Origin: Pseudomonas abietaniphila
Lineage (GTDB): Bacteria > Pseudomonadota > Gammaproteobacteria > Pseudomonadales > Pseudomonadaceae
Length of the DNA stretch: 42,300 nt
Assembly (NCBI RefSeq): GCF_900100795.1
Contig: NZ_FNCO01000030.1
Coordinates: forward strand, 1-42,300
Reading direction: 5' to 3'
Below, piece by piece: positions 8,649 through 17,082 of the stretch; position 1 is the stretch's first letter; every line of letters begins with the position of its first letter. Made by a program: the position numbers and the translations under genes. The notes beneath the pieces are model-generated. The model had not been told where the DNA came from. It did not search any database and was given only the letters and a program-made list of their open reading frames with translations.

Positions 8649-10313
8649 TCAGCCGCGGTGACGACCGCGGAAGTAATTGATCAGGCCTTGGGTCGAAGCG
8701 TCTTCTGCCGGGGTTTCTTCAGTGCCCACAAGGCGACTGTAGACGCCCTTGCCGAGCTCTTTGCCCAGTTCCACGCCCCACTGGTCGAAGGCGTTGGTGC
8801 CCCAGACCACGCTTTGCACGAACACTTTGTGCTCGTACATTGCCACGAGTGCACCCAGACGACGAGGGCTGATGCGTTCGCAGACGATGGTGTTGCTCGG
8901 ACGGTTGCCCGGCACGACCTTGTGTGGCGCGACGCGCTGAACTTCGTCTTCCGACAAGCCCTTGGCCCGCAATTCAGCCTCGGCTTCTTCGCGGGTTTTG
9001 CCAAGCATCAGGGCCTGACTCTGCGACAGGCAGTTGGCGTACAGCCACTGATGGTGGTCGGACACCGGGTTGAAGCTGACGATCGGCACGATGAAATCGG
9101 CCGGGATCAGTTGGGTGCCCTGGTGCAGCAACTGGTGATACGCGTGCTGACCGTTGCAACCCACGCCACCCCAGATCACAGGGCCGGTGTCGGTGTTGAC
9201 CGGCACGCCGTCCTGGCGAACGCTCTTGCCGTTGGACTCCATGTCCAGCTGTTGCAAATGCTTGGTGATGTTGCGCAGGTAGTGGTCGTACGGCAGGATC
9301 GCGTGGCTCTGCGCGCCCCAGAAATTGCCGTACCAGACACCGAGCAGACCCAGCAGCGCTGGCATGTTCTGTTCAAATGGCGCGTTCTGGAAATGCTGAT
9401 CCATGGTGTAAGCACCGGACAGCAGTTCCTTGAAGTTGGACATGCCGACGGCTAGGGCGATGGGCAGGCCGATGGCCGACCACAGCGAGTAACGACCGCC
9501 CACCCAGTCCCACATCGGGAAAATGTTTTCTTCGCGAATACCGAATGCCACCGCCGCTGCGTTGTTGCTCGATACCGCAATGAAGTGACGGTACAGCTCG
9601 GCTTCCGAACCGCCCTGCGCCAGATACCAGGCCCGGGCCGCCGTCGCGTTCTTCAGGGTTTCCAGCGTGCTGAACGTCTTGGAGGAGACAATGAACAACG
9701 TGGTTTCAGCGCGCAGCTTGCTGGTGAGCTCGTGCAGTTCGGTGCCGTCGATGTTCGCCAGATAATGGCAGCGAACGCCTTTTTGCGCGTAGGACAGCAG
9801 CGCTTCGGACACCAGCTCAGGACCGAGGAAGGAGCCACCGATACCGATGTTCACCACGTCGGTGATCGGCTTCTCGGTGTAACCGCGCCACAGGCCGTCG
9901 TGGATACGGCCGACCAGATCGGTGATCTGATTCAGTACCTTATGCACTTCCGGCATCACGTTGACGCCGTTGACCAGCAGCTTGTCGCCTACCGGACGGC
10001 GCAGCGCGGTGTGCAGCGCCGGACGGCCTTCGGAGGCATTGACCAGCTCGCCGTCATATTGCGCCTTGATCGCGTCTTTCAGACCCACTTCGTTAGCCAG
10101 ATTGACCAGCAACTGGCGAGTCTCTGCAGTGATCAGGTTTTTCGAATAGTCGAGAAACAGCCCGGCGCTGCTGAGGGTGAATTCGCTGAAACGCTGCGGG
10201 TCTTCGTTGAACGCCTCACGCATGCTGAAATTCTGCATGGCTTTGCGGTGATCGGTGAGCGCCTGCCAGGCGGGCAGGGTGGTGACGTCATGAGGAGTGC
10301 GGTAGTACGCCAT
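8649..10313 (-). CDS. pgi: Glucose-6-phosphate isomerase
   Basis: Interconverts glucose 6-phosphate and fructose 6-phosphate; in pseudomonads it mainly serves gluconeogenesis and the hexose cycle feeding Entner-Doudoroff metabolism. 554 residues, as in other Pseudomonas Pgi proteins. Motifs seen include NIGIGGSFLGPELV, the FIVSSKTFSTLET block that binds phosphate, GGRYSLWSAIGLPIA, and the GCNGQHAYHQLLHQGTQ region. The start MAYYRTPHDV at 10313 is chosen from family conservation; AAGGA is 11 bases upstream, slightly far. It normally follows panD; here that gene is reduced to a remnant. Confidence 0.96.
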   Translation of the reverse strand: MAYYRTPHDVTTLPAWQALTDHRKAMQNFSMREAFNEDPQRFSEFTLSSAGLFLDYSKNLITAETRQLLVNLANEVGLKDAIKAQYDGELVNASEGRPALHTALRRPVGDKLLVNGVNVMPEVHKVLNQITDLVGRIHDGLWRGYTEKPITDVVNIGIGGSFLGPELVSEALLSYAQKGVRCHYLANIDGTELHELTSKLRAETTLFIVSSKTFSTLETLKNATAARAWYLAQGGSEAELYRHFIAVSSNNAAAVAFGIREENIFPMWDWVGGRYSLWSAIGLPIALAVGMSNFKELLSGAYTMDQHFQNAPFEQNMPALLGLLGVWYGNFWGAQSHAILPYDHYLRNITKHLQQLDMESNGKSVRQDGVPVNTDTGPVIWGGVGCNGQHAYHQLLHQGTQLIPADFIVPIVSFNPVSDHHQWLYANCLSQSQALMLGKTREEAEAELRAKGLSEDEVQRVAPHKVVPGNRPSNTIVCERISPRRLGALVAMYEHKVFVQSVVWGTNAFDQWGVELGKELGKGVYSRLVGTEETPAEDASTQGLINYFRGRHRG

Positions 10314-10474
10314 CGCTGCGGGTTTCCTTGTACTTGAACTGCCTTTGGACACTGAAAAACCAAGGCGGGATCGAATGCATGCGTTCGCCGAAGCCTAACC
10401 TCCGGACGGGCCGATGTCTGCGCCTTGCTTTACCTTTGCTCGGTACTTTTTCTCACAAGGTAGTGTCGCCTGTC

Positions 10475-10534
10475 TCAGGCGACCTGTACCGGTATGGCAT
10501 TGCTCGTGTGGCTAAGTTCATTGCCGAAGCCTTT
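10475..10534 (-). pseudogene. panD: 3' remnant of panD (aspartate 1-decarboxylase)
   Basis: Read on the minus strand, 10525-10478 encodes GNELSHTSNAIPVQVA followed by TGA at 10477-10475. This is the recognisable C-terminal end of Pseudomonas PanD. The homology fades within a few codons upstream, there is an in-frame TAG a little further upstream, and no start codon lies between. The whole panC-pgi gap is 282 bp, too short for the roughly 126-codon gene. PanD makes beta-alanine for pantothenate, and the position between panC and pgi is its normal place. The reading is direct from sequence; the cause (a deletion) is inferred. Confidence 0.85.
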
Positions 10535-10595
10535 TAGCGCAAGCGCGTGCTCGGGCTAGTGAGCATAGTTGCGAATAGCTGCCTTGTGCTCCCTG

Positions 10596-11447
10596 TCACT
10601 GCTTGGTCAGGTGCAAATTGTCGATCAAACGGGTCTTGCCCAGGAACGCTGCGCCCAGGACCACCAGATCATGGTCGTCAGGGGTGGCGGGGCGCAGGGT
10701 CACGGCTTGGCGAATCTCAAGGTAGTCGGGGCGAAAGCCTGCGGCTTCGAGCGCTTTCTTGCCGTCGTCCAGCAGTTGAGCATGGTTCTGTTCGCCGTTG
10801 TGAAGGGCCTCGCCGATGTGGGTGATCACGCGATACAGCGCAGGCGCAGTGGCGCGCTCCGCTTCGGTGAGGTATCCGTTGCGCGACGACAGCGCCAGGC
10901 CGTCAGCGGCGCGAACGGTCGGCTCGCCGATGATCTGGATCGGCATGTTCAGGTCGCGCACCAGCGCACTGACCACGGCCAGTTGCTGAAAGTCTTTCTG
11001 GCCGAAAATCGCGATATCAGGCTGAACCATGTTGAACAGCTTGCTGACGACGGTGGACACGCCGTCGAAGTGACCCGGCCGGCTGCCGCCACACAGACCT
11101 TCCGACACCACGGGCACACGGACGATGGTCTGATCGGCCATGCCGTGCGGGTACATCTCTTCGACGGTTGGCGTGAACAGCAGGTGGCAACCGGCTTGCA
11201 GGAGCTTTTCCTGGTCGGCTGCCAGCGTGCGCGGGTAGGTGGCCAGGTCTTCGTTGGGCCCGAACTGCAGCGGGTTGACGAAGATGGTCGCCACCACGAA
11301 GTCGGCGCGTTGAGCGGCCTTGGTGACCAGCGCGGTATGGCCGCTGTGCAGGTTGCCCATGGTGGGCACCAGGGCGATACGTTTGCCTTCGCTGCGGGCG
11401 CGTGCGACGGCGGCGCGCAGTTCGCGCACCGTTTTTACTGTGTTCAT
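10596..11447 (-). CDS. panC: Pantothenate synthetase
   Basis: Joins pantoate and beta-alanine using ATP to give pantothenate, the last step of vitamin B5 synthesis. 283 residues. The HIGH-like motif is in MGNLHSGHTALV, with FVNPLQFGPNEDL, FGQKDFQQL, and the KMSKS-like SSRNGYL. The start ATG overlaps the panB stop by 4 bp (11444-11447), so translation is probably coupled to panB. The next gene should be panD, supplier of beta-alanine, but only its tail remains, so the beta-alanine source must be elsewhere in the genome or another route. Confidence 0.97.
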   Translation of the reverse strand: MNTVKTVRELRAAVARARSEGKRIALVPTMGNLHSGHTALVTKAAQRADFVVATIFVNPLQFGPNEDLATYPRTLAADQEKLLQAGCHLLFTPTVEEMYPHGMADQTIVRVPVVSEGLCGGSRPGHFDGVSTVVSKLFNMVQPDIAIFGQKDFQQLAVVSALVRDLNMPIQIIGEPTVRAADGLALSSRNGYLTEAERATAPALYRVITHIGEALHNGEQNHAQLLDDGKKALEAAGFRPDYLEIRQAVTLRPATPDDHDLVVLGAAFLGKTRLIDNLHLTKQ

Positions 11448-12244
11448 GCCGAGAATCCGTGTTCTGGAGCAGGGAAGCTGACGTCTTTGACGGCGCTGAC
11501 ATACGCGGCGATGGCCGACTGGATATCAGGCTGACCGGCCATGAAGTTCTTCACGAACTTGGGCACGCGGCCGCTGATCGACAGGCCGAGCATGTCATGC
11601 AGCACCAGGACCTGGCCGTCGGTGGCGCTGCCGGCGCCAATGCCGATCACCGGAACTTTCACCGCGTGGGTGATTTCCTGCGCCAGGTCGCTCGGTACGC
11701 ATTCCAGCAGAATCATGGCCGCACCGGCCTGTTCCAGGGTGATGGCGTCGGCGCGCATCTGACGCGCCTGAGTTTCCTGACGGCCCTGCACCTTGTAACC
11801 GCCGAGCACGTTCACCGCCTGAGGGGTAAGCCCCATGTGCGCGCACACCGGGATACCGCGCTCGGCCAGCAGCCGAATGGACTCCGCAAGCCATGCCGCG
11901 CCTTCGACCTTGACCATGTGCGCGCCAGCCTGCATCAGCATCGCGCTGTTGGCGAAGGTCTGTTCGAGGGTGGCGCAGGACATGAATGGCAGATCGGCGA
12001 GAATCAATGCGCCCTGATTGCCGCGTTTGACGCTGGCAACGTGATAAGCCATGTCGGCCGTGGTGACCGGCAACGTGCTGTCATGCCCCTGCAGGACCAT
12101 GCCCAGCGAATCGCCGACCAGCAACACTTCAACGCCGGCCTGGCTGGCGGTGTGGGCGAAAGTTGCGTCGTAGCAGGTGAGCATGGTGATTTTTTCACCT
12201 TTCTGCTTCAGGCCCAGCAGGGACGTAACGGTGATATCTGGCAT
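11444..12244 (-). CDS. panB: 3-methyl-2-oxobutanoate hydroxymethyltransferase
   Basis: Adds a hydroxymethyl group from methylene-tetrahydrofolate to alpha-ketoisovalerate to give ketopantoate, the first committed step of pantothenate synthesis. 266 residues with the family motifs MLTCYDATFA, LLVGDSLGMVLQG, the Mg2+-binding VEGA region, and GIGAGSATDGQVLV. GAGGA precedes the ATG at 12244 by 8 bases. It overlaps panC. Its usual upstream neighbour folK is separated from it here by 738 bp of repeats, so panB must have its own promoter or lie on a long transcript through the repeats. Confidence 0.97.
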   Translation of the reverse strand: MPDITVTSLLGLKQKGEKITMLTCYDATFAHTASQAGVEVLLVGDSLGMVLQGHDSTLPVTTADMAYHVASVKRGNQGALILADLPFMSCATLEQTFANSAMLMQAGAHMVKVEGAAWLAESIRLLAERGIPVCAHMGLTPQAVNVLGGYKVQGRQETQARQMRADAITLEQAGAAMILLECVPSDLAQEITHAVKVPVIGIGAGSATDGQVLVLHDMLGLSISGRVPKFVKNFMAGQPDIQSAIAAYVSAVKDVSFPAPEHGFSA

Positions 12245-12506
12245 GAAAAAGTCCTCATTCAGGCGCTGTGAACACGACGGCGAGCAACGCGTGATTCATT
12301 CTGCAAACGCAGGCACATCGTCGTTTCGCGATGTTTGCAAAGACCTGTTTGGCGCCTATAGACCGGTAGTCCGGCTTCGGGACGCTTATCTTCGTGAGGA
12401 GGGGGCGGGAAGTCAATTCCGGGTGTTACCGGTTTGAACAGGATGTTACCGGAGGGTAACCGCTGCAGGGCGTATGTCAGAACCATGCTGGGCGTAATGC
12501 CGAACT

Positions 12507-12645
12507 GTAGGAGCGTGGCTTGTCCCGCGATCTGGCGCGCAGCGGCAGTGAATCCTGCAAACACGATCAGCCTGGCACACCGCGCTGGATGATTTCAGGA
12601 CCGCTGCGCGCTCCATCGCGTCCGTCGTAACCTCCGAATGCTCCC
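12507..12645. repeat. Dispersed hairpin repeat, copy 3
   Basis: Begins TGTAGGAGCGTGGCTTGTCC and ends CGTAACCTCCGAATGCTCCCAC. Internal arms GGCGCGCAGCGG and CCGCTGCGCGC are complementary. The ending resembles copies 1 and 2, and the first 40 bases resemble copy 4. Confidence 0.65.
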
Positions 12646-12749
12646 ACGCCCTCCGGGCAGGAGCGGGATTGCGGTCTGCCCCACCCCTCCGGGCAGAAGC
12701 GGAGTTGCGATAACCGCTGGGTCGCGATCTGACGGTCTATCGTCTGTTA

Positions 12750-12915
12750 TTGATTCTGGCCGGAGGCCGTAGGAGCGCGCTTGTCCCGCGATCTGGCGCG
12801 CAGCGGTAGCAAAATCAGGCGACTCGGTTGTCCTGACACACCGCATGCACAGGTTTTGCTGCCGGTTCCCGGCAGATCGTCCGAGTGCGGCCCAGAGCAA
12901 GCGCGCGCCTACACC
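12750..12915. repeat. Dispersed hairpin repeat, copy 4
   Basis: Starts with the same 34 bases as position 3794, continues like copy 3 (CCCGCGATCTGGCGCGCAGC), and closes with AGCAAGCGCGCGCCTACA, complementary to the opening GTAGGAGCGCGCTTG. Confidence 0.7.
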
Positions 12916-12982
12916 TTGCGCTCTAGGGGGAGGCTGCGCATGTGATTTGAGGAAGACAGCTAATACGCCCTGCGGACTGAAG

Positions 12983-13456
12983 TTAGAGACGCTCCAGCCC
13001 TTCGAACGGGCATGCAGCCAGCAAACCATCCAGCGCGCGGCCGTCGGCGAGGGTGATCCCCGGCGCCAGCTCAGCCAGCGGATAGAGCACAAAGGCCCGC
13101 GCCTGCATGTGGTAATGCGGCACTTTCAGGCGAGGTTCATCGATCAGGCGATCGCCAAACAGCAGGATGTCCAGATCCAGCGTGCGAGGCCCCCAACGCT
13201 CCAGGCGTTCACGGCCCTGACCGTTTTCGATGGCTTGCAGCGCATCCAGCAACGCCAGAGGTTCAAGCGCCGTGTCGAGGGCGGCGACCGCATTGGTGTA
13301 ACGCGGCTGGCCCGGCAGCAAGGAATCGCTGACATAAAAAGAAGAAACGCCCGACAGGCGGGTGTGGGGCAGTTGCCCAAGCGCTTTGAGCGCTTCGCGC
13401 AATTGCTCGGCGGGGGCGGCCAGATTGCTGCCCATGCCGATGTAGACACGTTCCAT
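12983..13456 (-). CDS. folK: 2-amino-4-hydroxy-6-hydroxymethyldihydropteridine pyrophosphokinase
   Basis: Transfers pyrophosphate from ATP to the pterin in folate biosynthesis. 157 residues, the standard HPPK length. Seen are the N-terminal YIGMGSNLAAP, the central EnGRerlERWGPRTLDLDILLFG signature with metal-binding aspartates, and the LKVPHYHMQARAFVLYPL motif. The ATG at 13456 is 5 bp after the pcnB stop, so pcnB and folK form an operon. panB, usually next, lies behind 738 bp of repeats. Confidence 0.95.
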   Translation of the reverse strand: MERVYIGMGSNLAAPAEQLREALKALGQLPHTRLSGVSSFYVSDSLLPGQPRYTNAVAALDTALEPLALLDALQAIENGQGRERLERWGPRTLDLDILLFGDRLIDEPRLKVPHYHMQARAFVLYPLAELAPGITLADGRALDGLLAACPFEGLERL

Positions 13457-13461
13457 GCCCG

Positions 13462-14856
13462 TTATTCCGATGCGTCCGCGCCAGCGCGCTTGCGCTTGCT
13501 GCCACCGCTGCGACGACGCTTGCGTGGGCCCTGACCGGTCTCGGACTTGCTGCCCAGGTCACGGATCATGTCGCGACGACCCGATTCGTTAGCGTCCTGA
13601 TAGTCCGTCCACCAGTCGCCCAGGCCATCGGTCTCTTCGCCGGCGGTTTCCCGCAACAGCAGGAAGTCGTAACCGGCCCGGAAGCGCGGGTTGTCCAGCA
13701 ACAGGTCGGCGCGCTTGCCGGAACGACGTGGCAGGCGTTCCTGCATGTCCCAGATCTCACGGATCGGCATCGTGAAGCGTTTCGGGATCGCGATGCGTTG
13801 GCACTGCTCGGCGATCAGTTCGTGCGCGGCTTCCTGCATGGCCGGAATTGGCGGCATGCCCCGTTCCTGCAAGCGCAAGACCCGTGCAGGCAGCGCAGGC
13901 CACAGCAGTGCGGCGAACAGAAACGCCGGCGTGACCGGTTTGTTCTGCTTTACGCGCAGGTCAGTGTTGGCCAGGGCCTCGCTGATCAGCGTGTGTGTGT
14001 ACGTCGGGTTGTACTCCAGCGCTTTGGAACTCGCCGGGAACAGAGGCTCGAACAGTTCCAGGTCAACCAGCATCTCGAAGGTGGGTTCTGCGTAACCGTT
14101 GAGAAACAGCTTGAGCACTTCTTCGAACAGGCGCGCGGCCGGGATATCACGCAGCATCGGCGCCAGCGGTCGAATCGGCGTCGCACTGTGTTTCTCGATA
14201 CCGAAGTCCAGCTTGGCGGCGAAACGCACGGCCCGCAGCATCCGCACCGGGTCTTCTTTATAGCGCTGCTGAGGATCGCCAATCAGCCGGATGAGGCGAT
14301 TGCGGATGTCGTGTACGCCGTTGGCGAAATCGAGCACGCGTTCGGTGACCGGGTCGTAATACAGGGCGTTGATGGTGAAGTCGCGACGTTGCGCGTCTTC
14401 TTCCAGCGTGCCGTAGACGTTGTCGCGCAGAATCCGCCCGCTTTCGTTGCGCGAAGACTGGTTGCTGTCTTCGTCTTCGTCGTCTTGAGGGTGGTTGGCG
14501 CGGAAGGTCGCCACTTCAATGATTTCACGACCGAAATGGATGTGAACCAGTTTGAAGCGACGGCCGATGATGCGGGCGTTACGGAATTCGGCGCGGACCT
14601 GCTCAGGCGTGGCGCTGGTGGCGACGTCGAAGTCTTTCGGCGTGATGCCCAGCATCATGTCGCGTACGCAACCGCCGACCAGATAGGCCTGGTAACCGGC
14701 ATTTTGCAGGCGTTCGACGATGCTCACCGCGTAGCGGCTGAATTGAGTGCGCTGCAACGAATGCTGGCTGCTGCTGAGCACTTCGGGCGTTGTACGCACG
14801 TGTTGCTGCGGTTTGCGCAGAGGAGAACGGAATGACTGGAACAGCTTCTTCAGCAT
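13462..14856 (-). CDS. pcnB: Poly(A) polymerase
   Basis: Adds poly(A) tails to RNA 3' ends, promoting decay. 464 residues from the start MLKKLFQSF. The nucleotidyltransferase core shows LVGGCVRDMMLG and KDFDVATSATP with the catalytic aspartates, then RRDFTINALYYDP and the RNA-binding motif DPVRMLRAVRFAAKLDF; the C-terminus is a basic tail rich in Lys/Arg. An extension to 14928 is possible, but conservation favours 14856, even though the ribosome binding site there is weak. It lies downstream of CrcZ on the same strand, the standard Pseudomonas order. Confidence 0.94.
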   Translation of the reverse strand: MLKKLFQSFRSPLRKPQQHVRTTPEVLSSSQHSLQRTQFSRYAVSIVERLQNAGYQAYLVGGCVRDMMLGITPKDFDVATSATPEQVRAEFRNARIIGRRFKLVHIHFGREIIEVATFRANHPQDDEDEDSNQSSRNESGRILRDNVYGTLEEDAQRRDFTINALYYDPVTERVLDFANGVHDIRNRLIRLIGDPQQRYKEDPVRMLRAVRFAAKLDFGIEKHSATPIRPLAPMLRDIPAARLFEEVLKLFLNGYAEPTFEMLVDLELFEPLFPASSKALEYNPTYTHTLISEALANTDLRVKQNKPVTPAFLFAALLWPALPARVLRLQERGMPPIPAMQEAAHELIAEQCQRIAIPKRFTMPIREIWDMQERLPRRSGKRADLLLDNPRFRAGYDFLLLRETAGEETDGLGDWWTDYQDANESGRRDMIRDLGSKSETGQGPRKRRRSGGSKRKRAGADASE

Positions 14857-15041
14857 GGGATGCACTGTTTGAAGGAATATTCGGCCAATTACGAAGAATG
14901 ACCGCATGATGGGCGGGGATTCTAGCATTTAGTCGAGGGATGGTGTAGGACGCTGCGCGAAGGCAGTCTTGGGGCAGGCAGAGCGGGGCTTGAAGCGCCT
15001 TCGCAATGGGTTTGCGGCGGGTGTTTGGTCTGGAAGCTACT

Positions 15042-15061
15042 GGGGGAGCCGAAGCTCCCCC
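15042..15061 (-). terminator. Strong hairpin at the presumed 3' end of CrcZ
   Basis: On the minus strand GGGGGAGC, a TTCG tetraloop and GCTCCCCC form a perfect 8-bp stem. The bases after it (AGTAGCTTCC) lack a T-tract, so it is either an imperfect terminator or a processing/stability hairpin. Confidence 0.5.
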
Positions 15062-15404
15062 AAAGTGCGTGCTCTTATTTTTATTGTCTGTCGGGCTTTT
15101 TATTTTTGTTGAACGCCCAATTCACGGCTTTCGCCTGTGAAACCTCCCAATCGGGAGTCAAGAGCAAACGGATTGCTTTGGTCGCTGTGCTGCAGTAATC
15201 AATCGATCCAACCAGTTCAGGCTCTACCTTAGGGTAGTTTTTTGTTGTTCTCGGCCTGGTTGCGGGACAAGTCCCAAATGCAACGCCTCTCCAAAAGAAT
15301 CAGTTAGCTGCGCCTCCGCCGTGTTGTTTTTATTATGCGTGAGTCGATACGTCTTGTTTTTATTGTGTTGTTTTGCGGGTGACTGATTTTTGTTGTTCTT
15401 GTAC
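15042..15404 (-). ncRNA. crcZ: CrcZ, Hfq/Crc-sequestering small RNA
   Basis: CrcZ carries several A-rich CA motifs that bind Hfq with Crc and thereby lift catabolite repression. The minus strand between cbrB and pcnB, the known crcZ place, has six A-rich clusters (about 15401-15385, 15376-15353, 15337-15321, 15251-15236, 15111-15096 and 15087-15073), such as AAGAACAACAAAAA and AACAACACAATAAAAACAAG. A sigma-54 promoter at 15413-15430 predicts a start near 15404. The length of about 360 nt agrees with known CrcZ RNAs. Identification rests on position, promoter and motifs; the 3' end is tentative. Confidence 0.93.
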
Positions 15405-15412
15405 GAATACAT

Positions 15413-15430
15413 ATAGCAGGACGCGTGCCA
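15413..15430 (-). promoter_or_regulatory. Sigma-54 promoter of CrcZ
   Basis: The minus strand reads TGGCACGCGTCCTGCTAT: the -24 GG and -12 GC are separated by exactly 10 bases, as RpoN promoters require. The cognate activator CbrB is encoded just upstream. Confidence 0.9.
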
Positions 15431-15500
15431 ACTTTTGTGTAAAACGCTGCAGCCCTTTAAACACGGGGTGTGGCAAAACGACGCTATTTTTCGAGGGTCG

Positions 15501-15534
15501 AAAAAAACCGGGGTTACGTTACCGTACGCCCCGG
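15501..15534 (-). terminator. Intrinsic terminator of cbrB
   Basis: On the minus strand CCGGGG and CCCCGG pair around a 15-nt loop and are followed by seven T residues. It separates cbrAB transcription from CrcZ. Confidence 0.85.
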
Positions 15535-15538
15535 CCTT

Positions 15539-15565
15539 TGTTACGTGTCGCTGAATGAGGTAACA
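15539..15565. promoter_or_regulatory. Probable CbrB binding site upstream of CrcZ
   Basis: TGTTAC (15539-15544) and GTAACA (15560-15565) form an inverted repeat with a 15-bp spacer, about 150 bp upstream of the CrcZ start, a normal distance for an enhancer-binding protein. Further GTTAC copies lie next to it in the cbrB terminator loop (15513-15523). From memory, CbrB sites in other species use TGTTAC half-sites. Confidence 0.65.
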
Positions 15566-15620
15566 GTTTTTTCACAAGGCCCGAACACCGCGTGCCAGAG
15601 CCTTGTGCGGGGTGGTGACC

Positions 15621-17060
15621 TCAGGTTTCGCTGGCCACACCCGTCTTGCGACGAGGGATACCCAGGCGCTGACGGCGCTCCCACAGGCACTTGCGGCTCA
15701 CGCCGAGTTTGCGTGCCAGTTCGGTCTCGGTCATGTGGTCCTGATGCTCAAGCACGAAGTGCTGGAAGTAGTCTTCCAGTGACAGGTCTTCGGTGGGCTC
15801 ATGAGCGGTGGAGCTGGCGGAATTACCGGTCTGCGGGGCCAGACCGATGAACTCTTCGACGTCCAGGTCGCTCAGCTCGATGTCAATGCCCAGCAGGTCC
15901 GCTGAAATTTCCGGGCTTTCGCACAGGATCACGGCGCGCTCGACTGCGTTTTCGAGCTCTCGCACGTTACCCGGCCAGGAGTAATGACGAATCGCCTGCT
16001 CGGCGTCAGGGCCAAACCGCAGGTCGTTGCGTCCGGCCTTTGCGCTTTGCCGCGCCAGGAACGCGTTGGCGATTTCGTTCACGTCGGCGCCACGTTCACG
16101 CAGCGCCGGCAGTTTCAGGGCGATGACGTGCAGACGGTAGTAAAGGTCTTCGCGGAATTGTCCGACCTTGGCCAGGCTCTTGAGGTCCCGGTGGGTCGCC
16201 GCGATGAGGCGTACGTCGACCTTCTGCGATTGCACCGAGCCGACACGGCGAATTTCGCCTTCCTGAAGCACGCGCAGTAAACGCGCCTGCGCCTCAAGGG
16301 GCAGCTCACCGATTTCGTCGAGAAACAGGGTTCCGCCGTCAGCCGCCTCTACCAGACCGGCGCGCCCGGCGCTGGCCCCGGTGAATGCGCCTTTCTCGTG
16401 GCCGAACAGTTCGGATTCGATCAGGGTTTCCGGAATGGCCGCGCAGTTCACCGAAATCATCGGTGCCTTGGCGCGACGCGACAGGTTGTGCAGGGCACGA
16501 GCCACCAGTTCCTTGCCGGTCCCGGACTCACCCTGGACCAGCACGTTGGAATCGGTTGGCGCGACTTTGCGGATTTTGCTGTACAGGTCCTGCATCGGCG
16601 GGCACGAGCCAATGATGCCGATTTCACCGTTACTGTTGTCAGGTCCCGACTTGTCGGCAGCGGACGCCTTGCCGCTGGCCACGCGCTCAGCCTGAAGGCT
16701 TTGCACCGTTTGCCGGTCACGCAGAATGCGCGAGACGGCCTGCAGCATTTCGTCGTGGTCGAAGGGCTTGGCGATGTAATCCACCGCGCCCATTTTCATC
16801 GAGTCCACGGCCGAGCGCAGGCTGGCGTAGCTGGTCATGATCAGCACCGGCTTGCCCTGGCCGAGCTTGATCAGCTCAGTGCCGGGTGCGCCGGGCAGGC
16901 GCAGGTCGCTGACGATCAGATCAAACGAGGGGATGCTGAAACGTTCTTGAGCTTCCTGCACGGATCCGGCTTCACTGACTTGGTACTGATTACGTTCCAG
17001 CAAGCGACGCAAGGCAGAGCGGATAATGGTTTCGTCTTCGACGATCAAAATGTGCGGCAT
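15621..17060 (-). CDS. cbrB: Sigma-54-dependent response regulator CbrB
   Basis: NtrC-type activator of CrcZ and of carbon/nitrogen catabolic genes, partner of the sensor CbrA. 479 residues in three parts: a receiver domain (about 1-120, starting MPHILIVEDE, with the phosphorylatable Asp in DLIVSDLRL), an AAA+ domain (about 145-380) with Walker A GESGTGKE and the sigma-54 contact loop GAFTGA, and a C-terminal Fis-type helix-turn-helix (TETELARKLGVSRKCLWERR). It starts 22 bp after cbrA, in the same operon. All key residues are present. Confidence 0.97.
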   Translation of the reverse strand: MPHILIVEDETIIRSALRRLLERNQYQVSEAGSVQEAQERFSIPSFDLIVSDLRLPGAPGTELIKLGQGKPVLIMTSYASLRSAVDSMKMGAVDYIAKPFDHDEMLQAVSRILRDRQTVQSLQAERVASGKASAADKSGPDNSNGEIGIIGSCPPMQDLYSKIRKVAPTDSNVLVQGESGTGKELVARALHNLSRRAKAPMISVNCAAIPETLIESELFGHEKGAFTGASAGRAGLVEAADGGTLFLDEIGELPLEAQARLLRVLQEGEIRRVGSVQSQKVDVRLIAATHRDLKSLAKVGQFREDLYYRLHVIALKLPALRERGADVNEIANAFLARQSAKAGRNDLRFGPDAEQAIRHYSWPGNVRELENAVERAVILCESPEISADLLGIDIELSDLDVEEFIGLAPQTGNSASSTAHEPTEDLSLEDYFQHFVLEHQDHMTETELARKLGVSRKCLWERRQRLGIPRRKTGVASET

Positions 17061-17082
17061 TGATTCGATTCTCTCGACGGTC

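Larger units (their letters stand above)
12245..12982. other. Repeat-filled gap between folK and panB
   Basis: I find no gene in these 738 bp. About 12507-12645 and 12768-12915 are two related repeats, and between them lie short copies of CCCTCCGGGCAG (about 12647 and 12683). No T-tailed terminator is clear. The remaining roughly 250 bp next to panB (12245-12500) should hold its promoter, which I could not define. Confidence 0.6.

Noticed and set aside
10547..11534. Plus-strand frames over panC
   Set aside because: They are antisense to an intact, well-recognised gene and show no family motifs.
15224..15412. 62-codon minus-strand frame with many Asn/Lys residues
   Set aside because: It is the translation of the A-rich CA motifs of CrcZ, not a protein gene.
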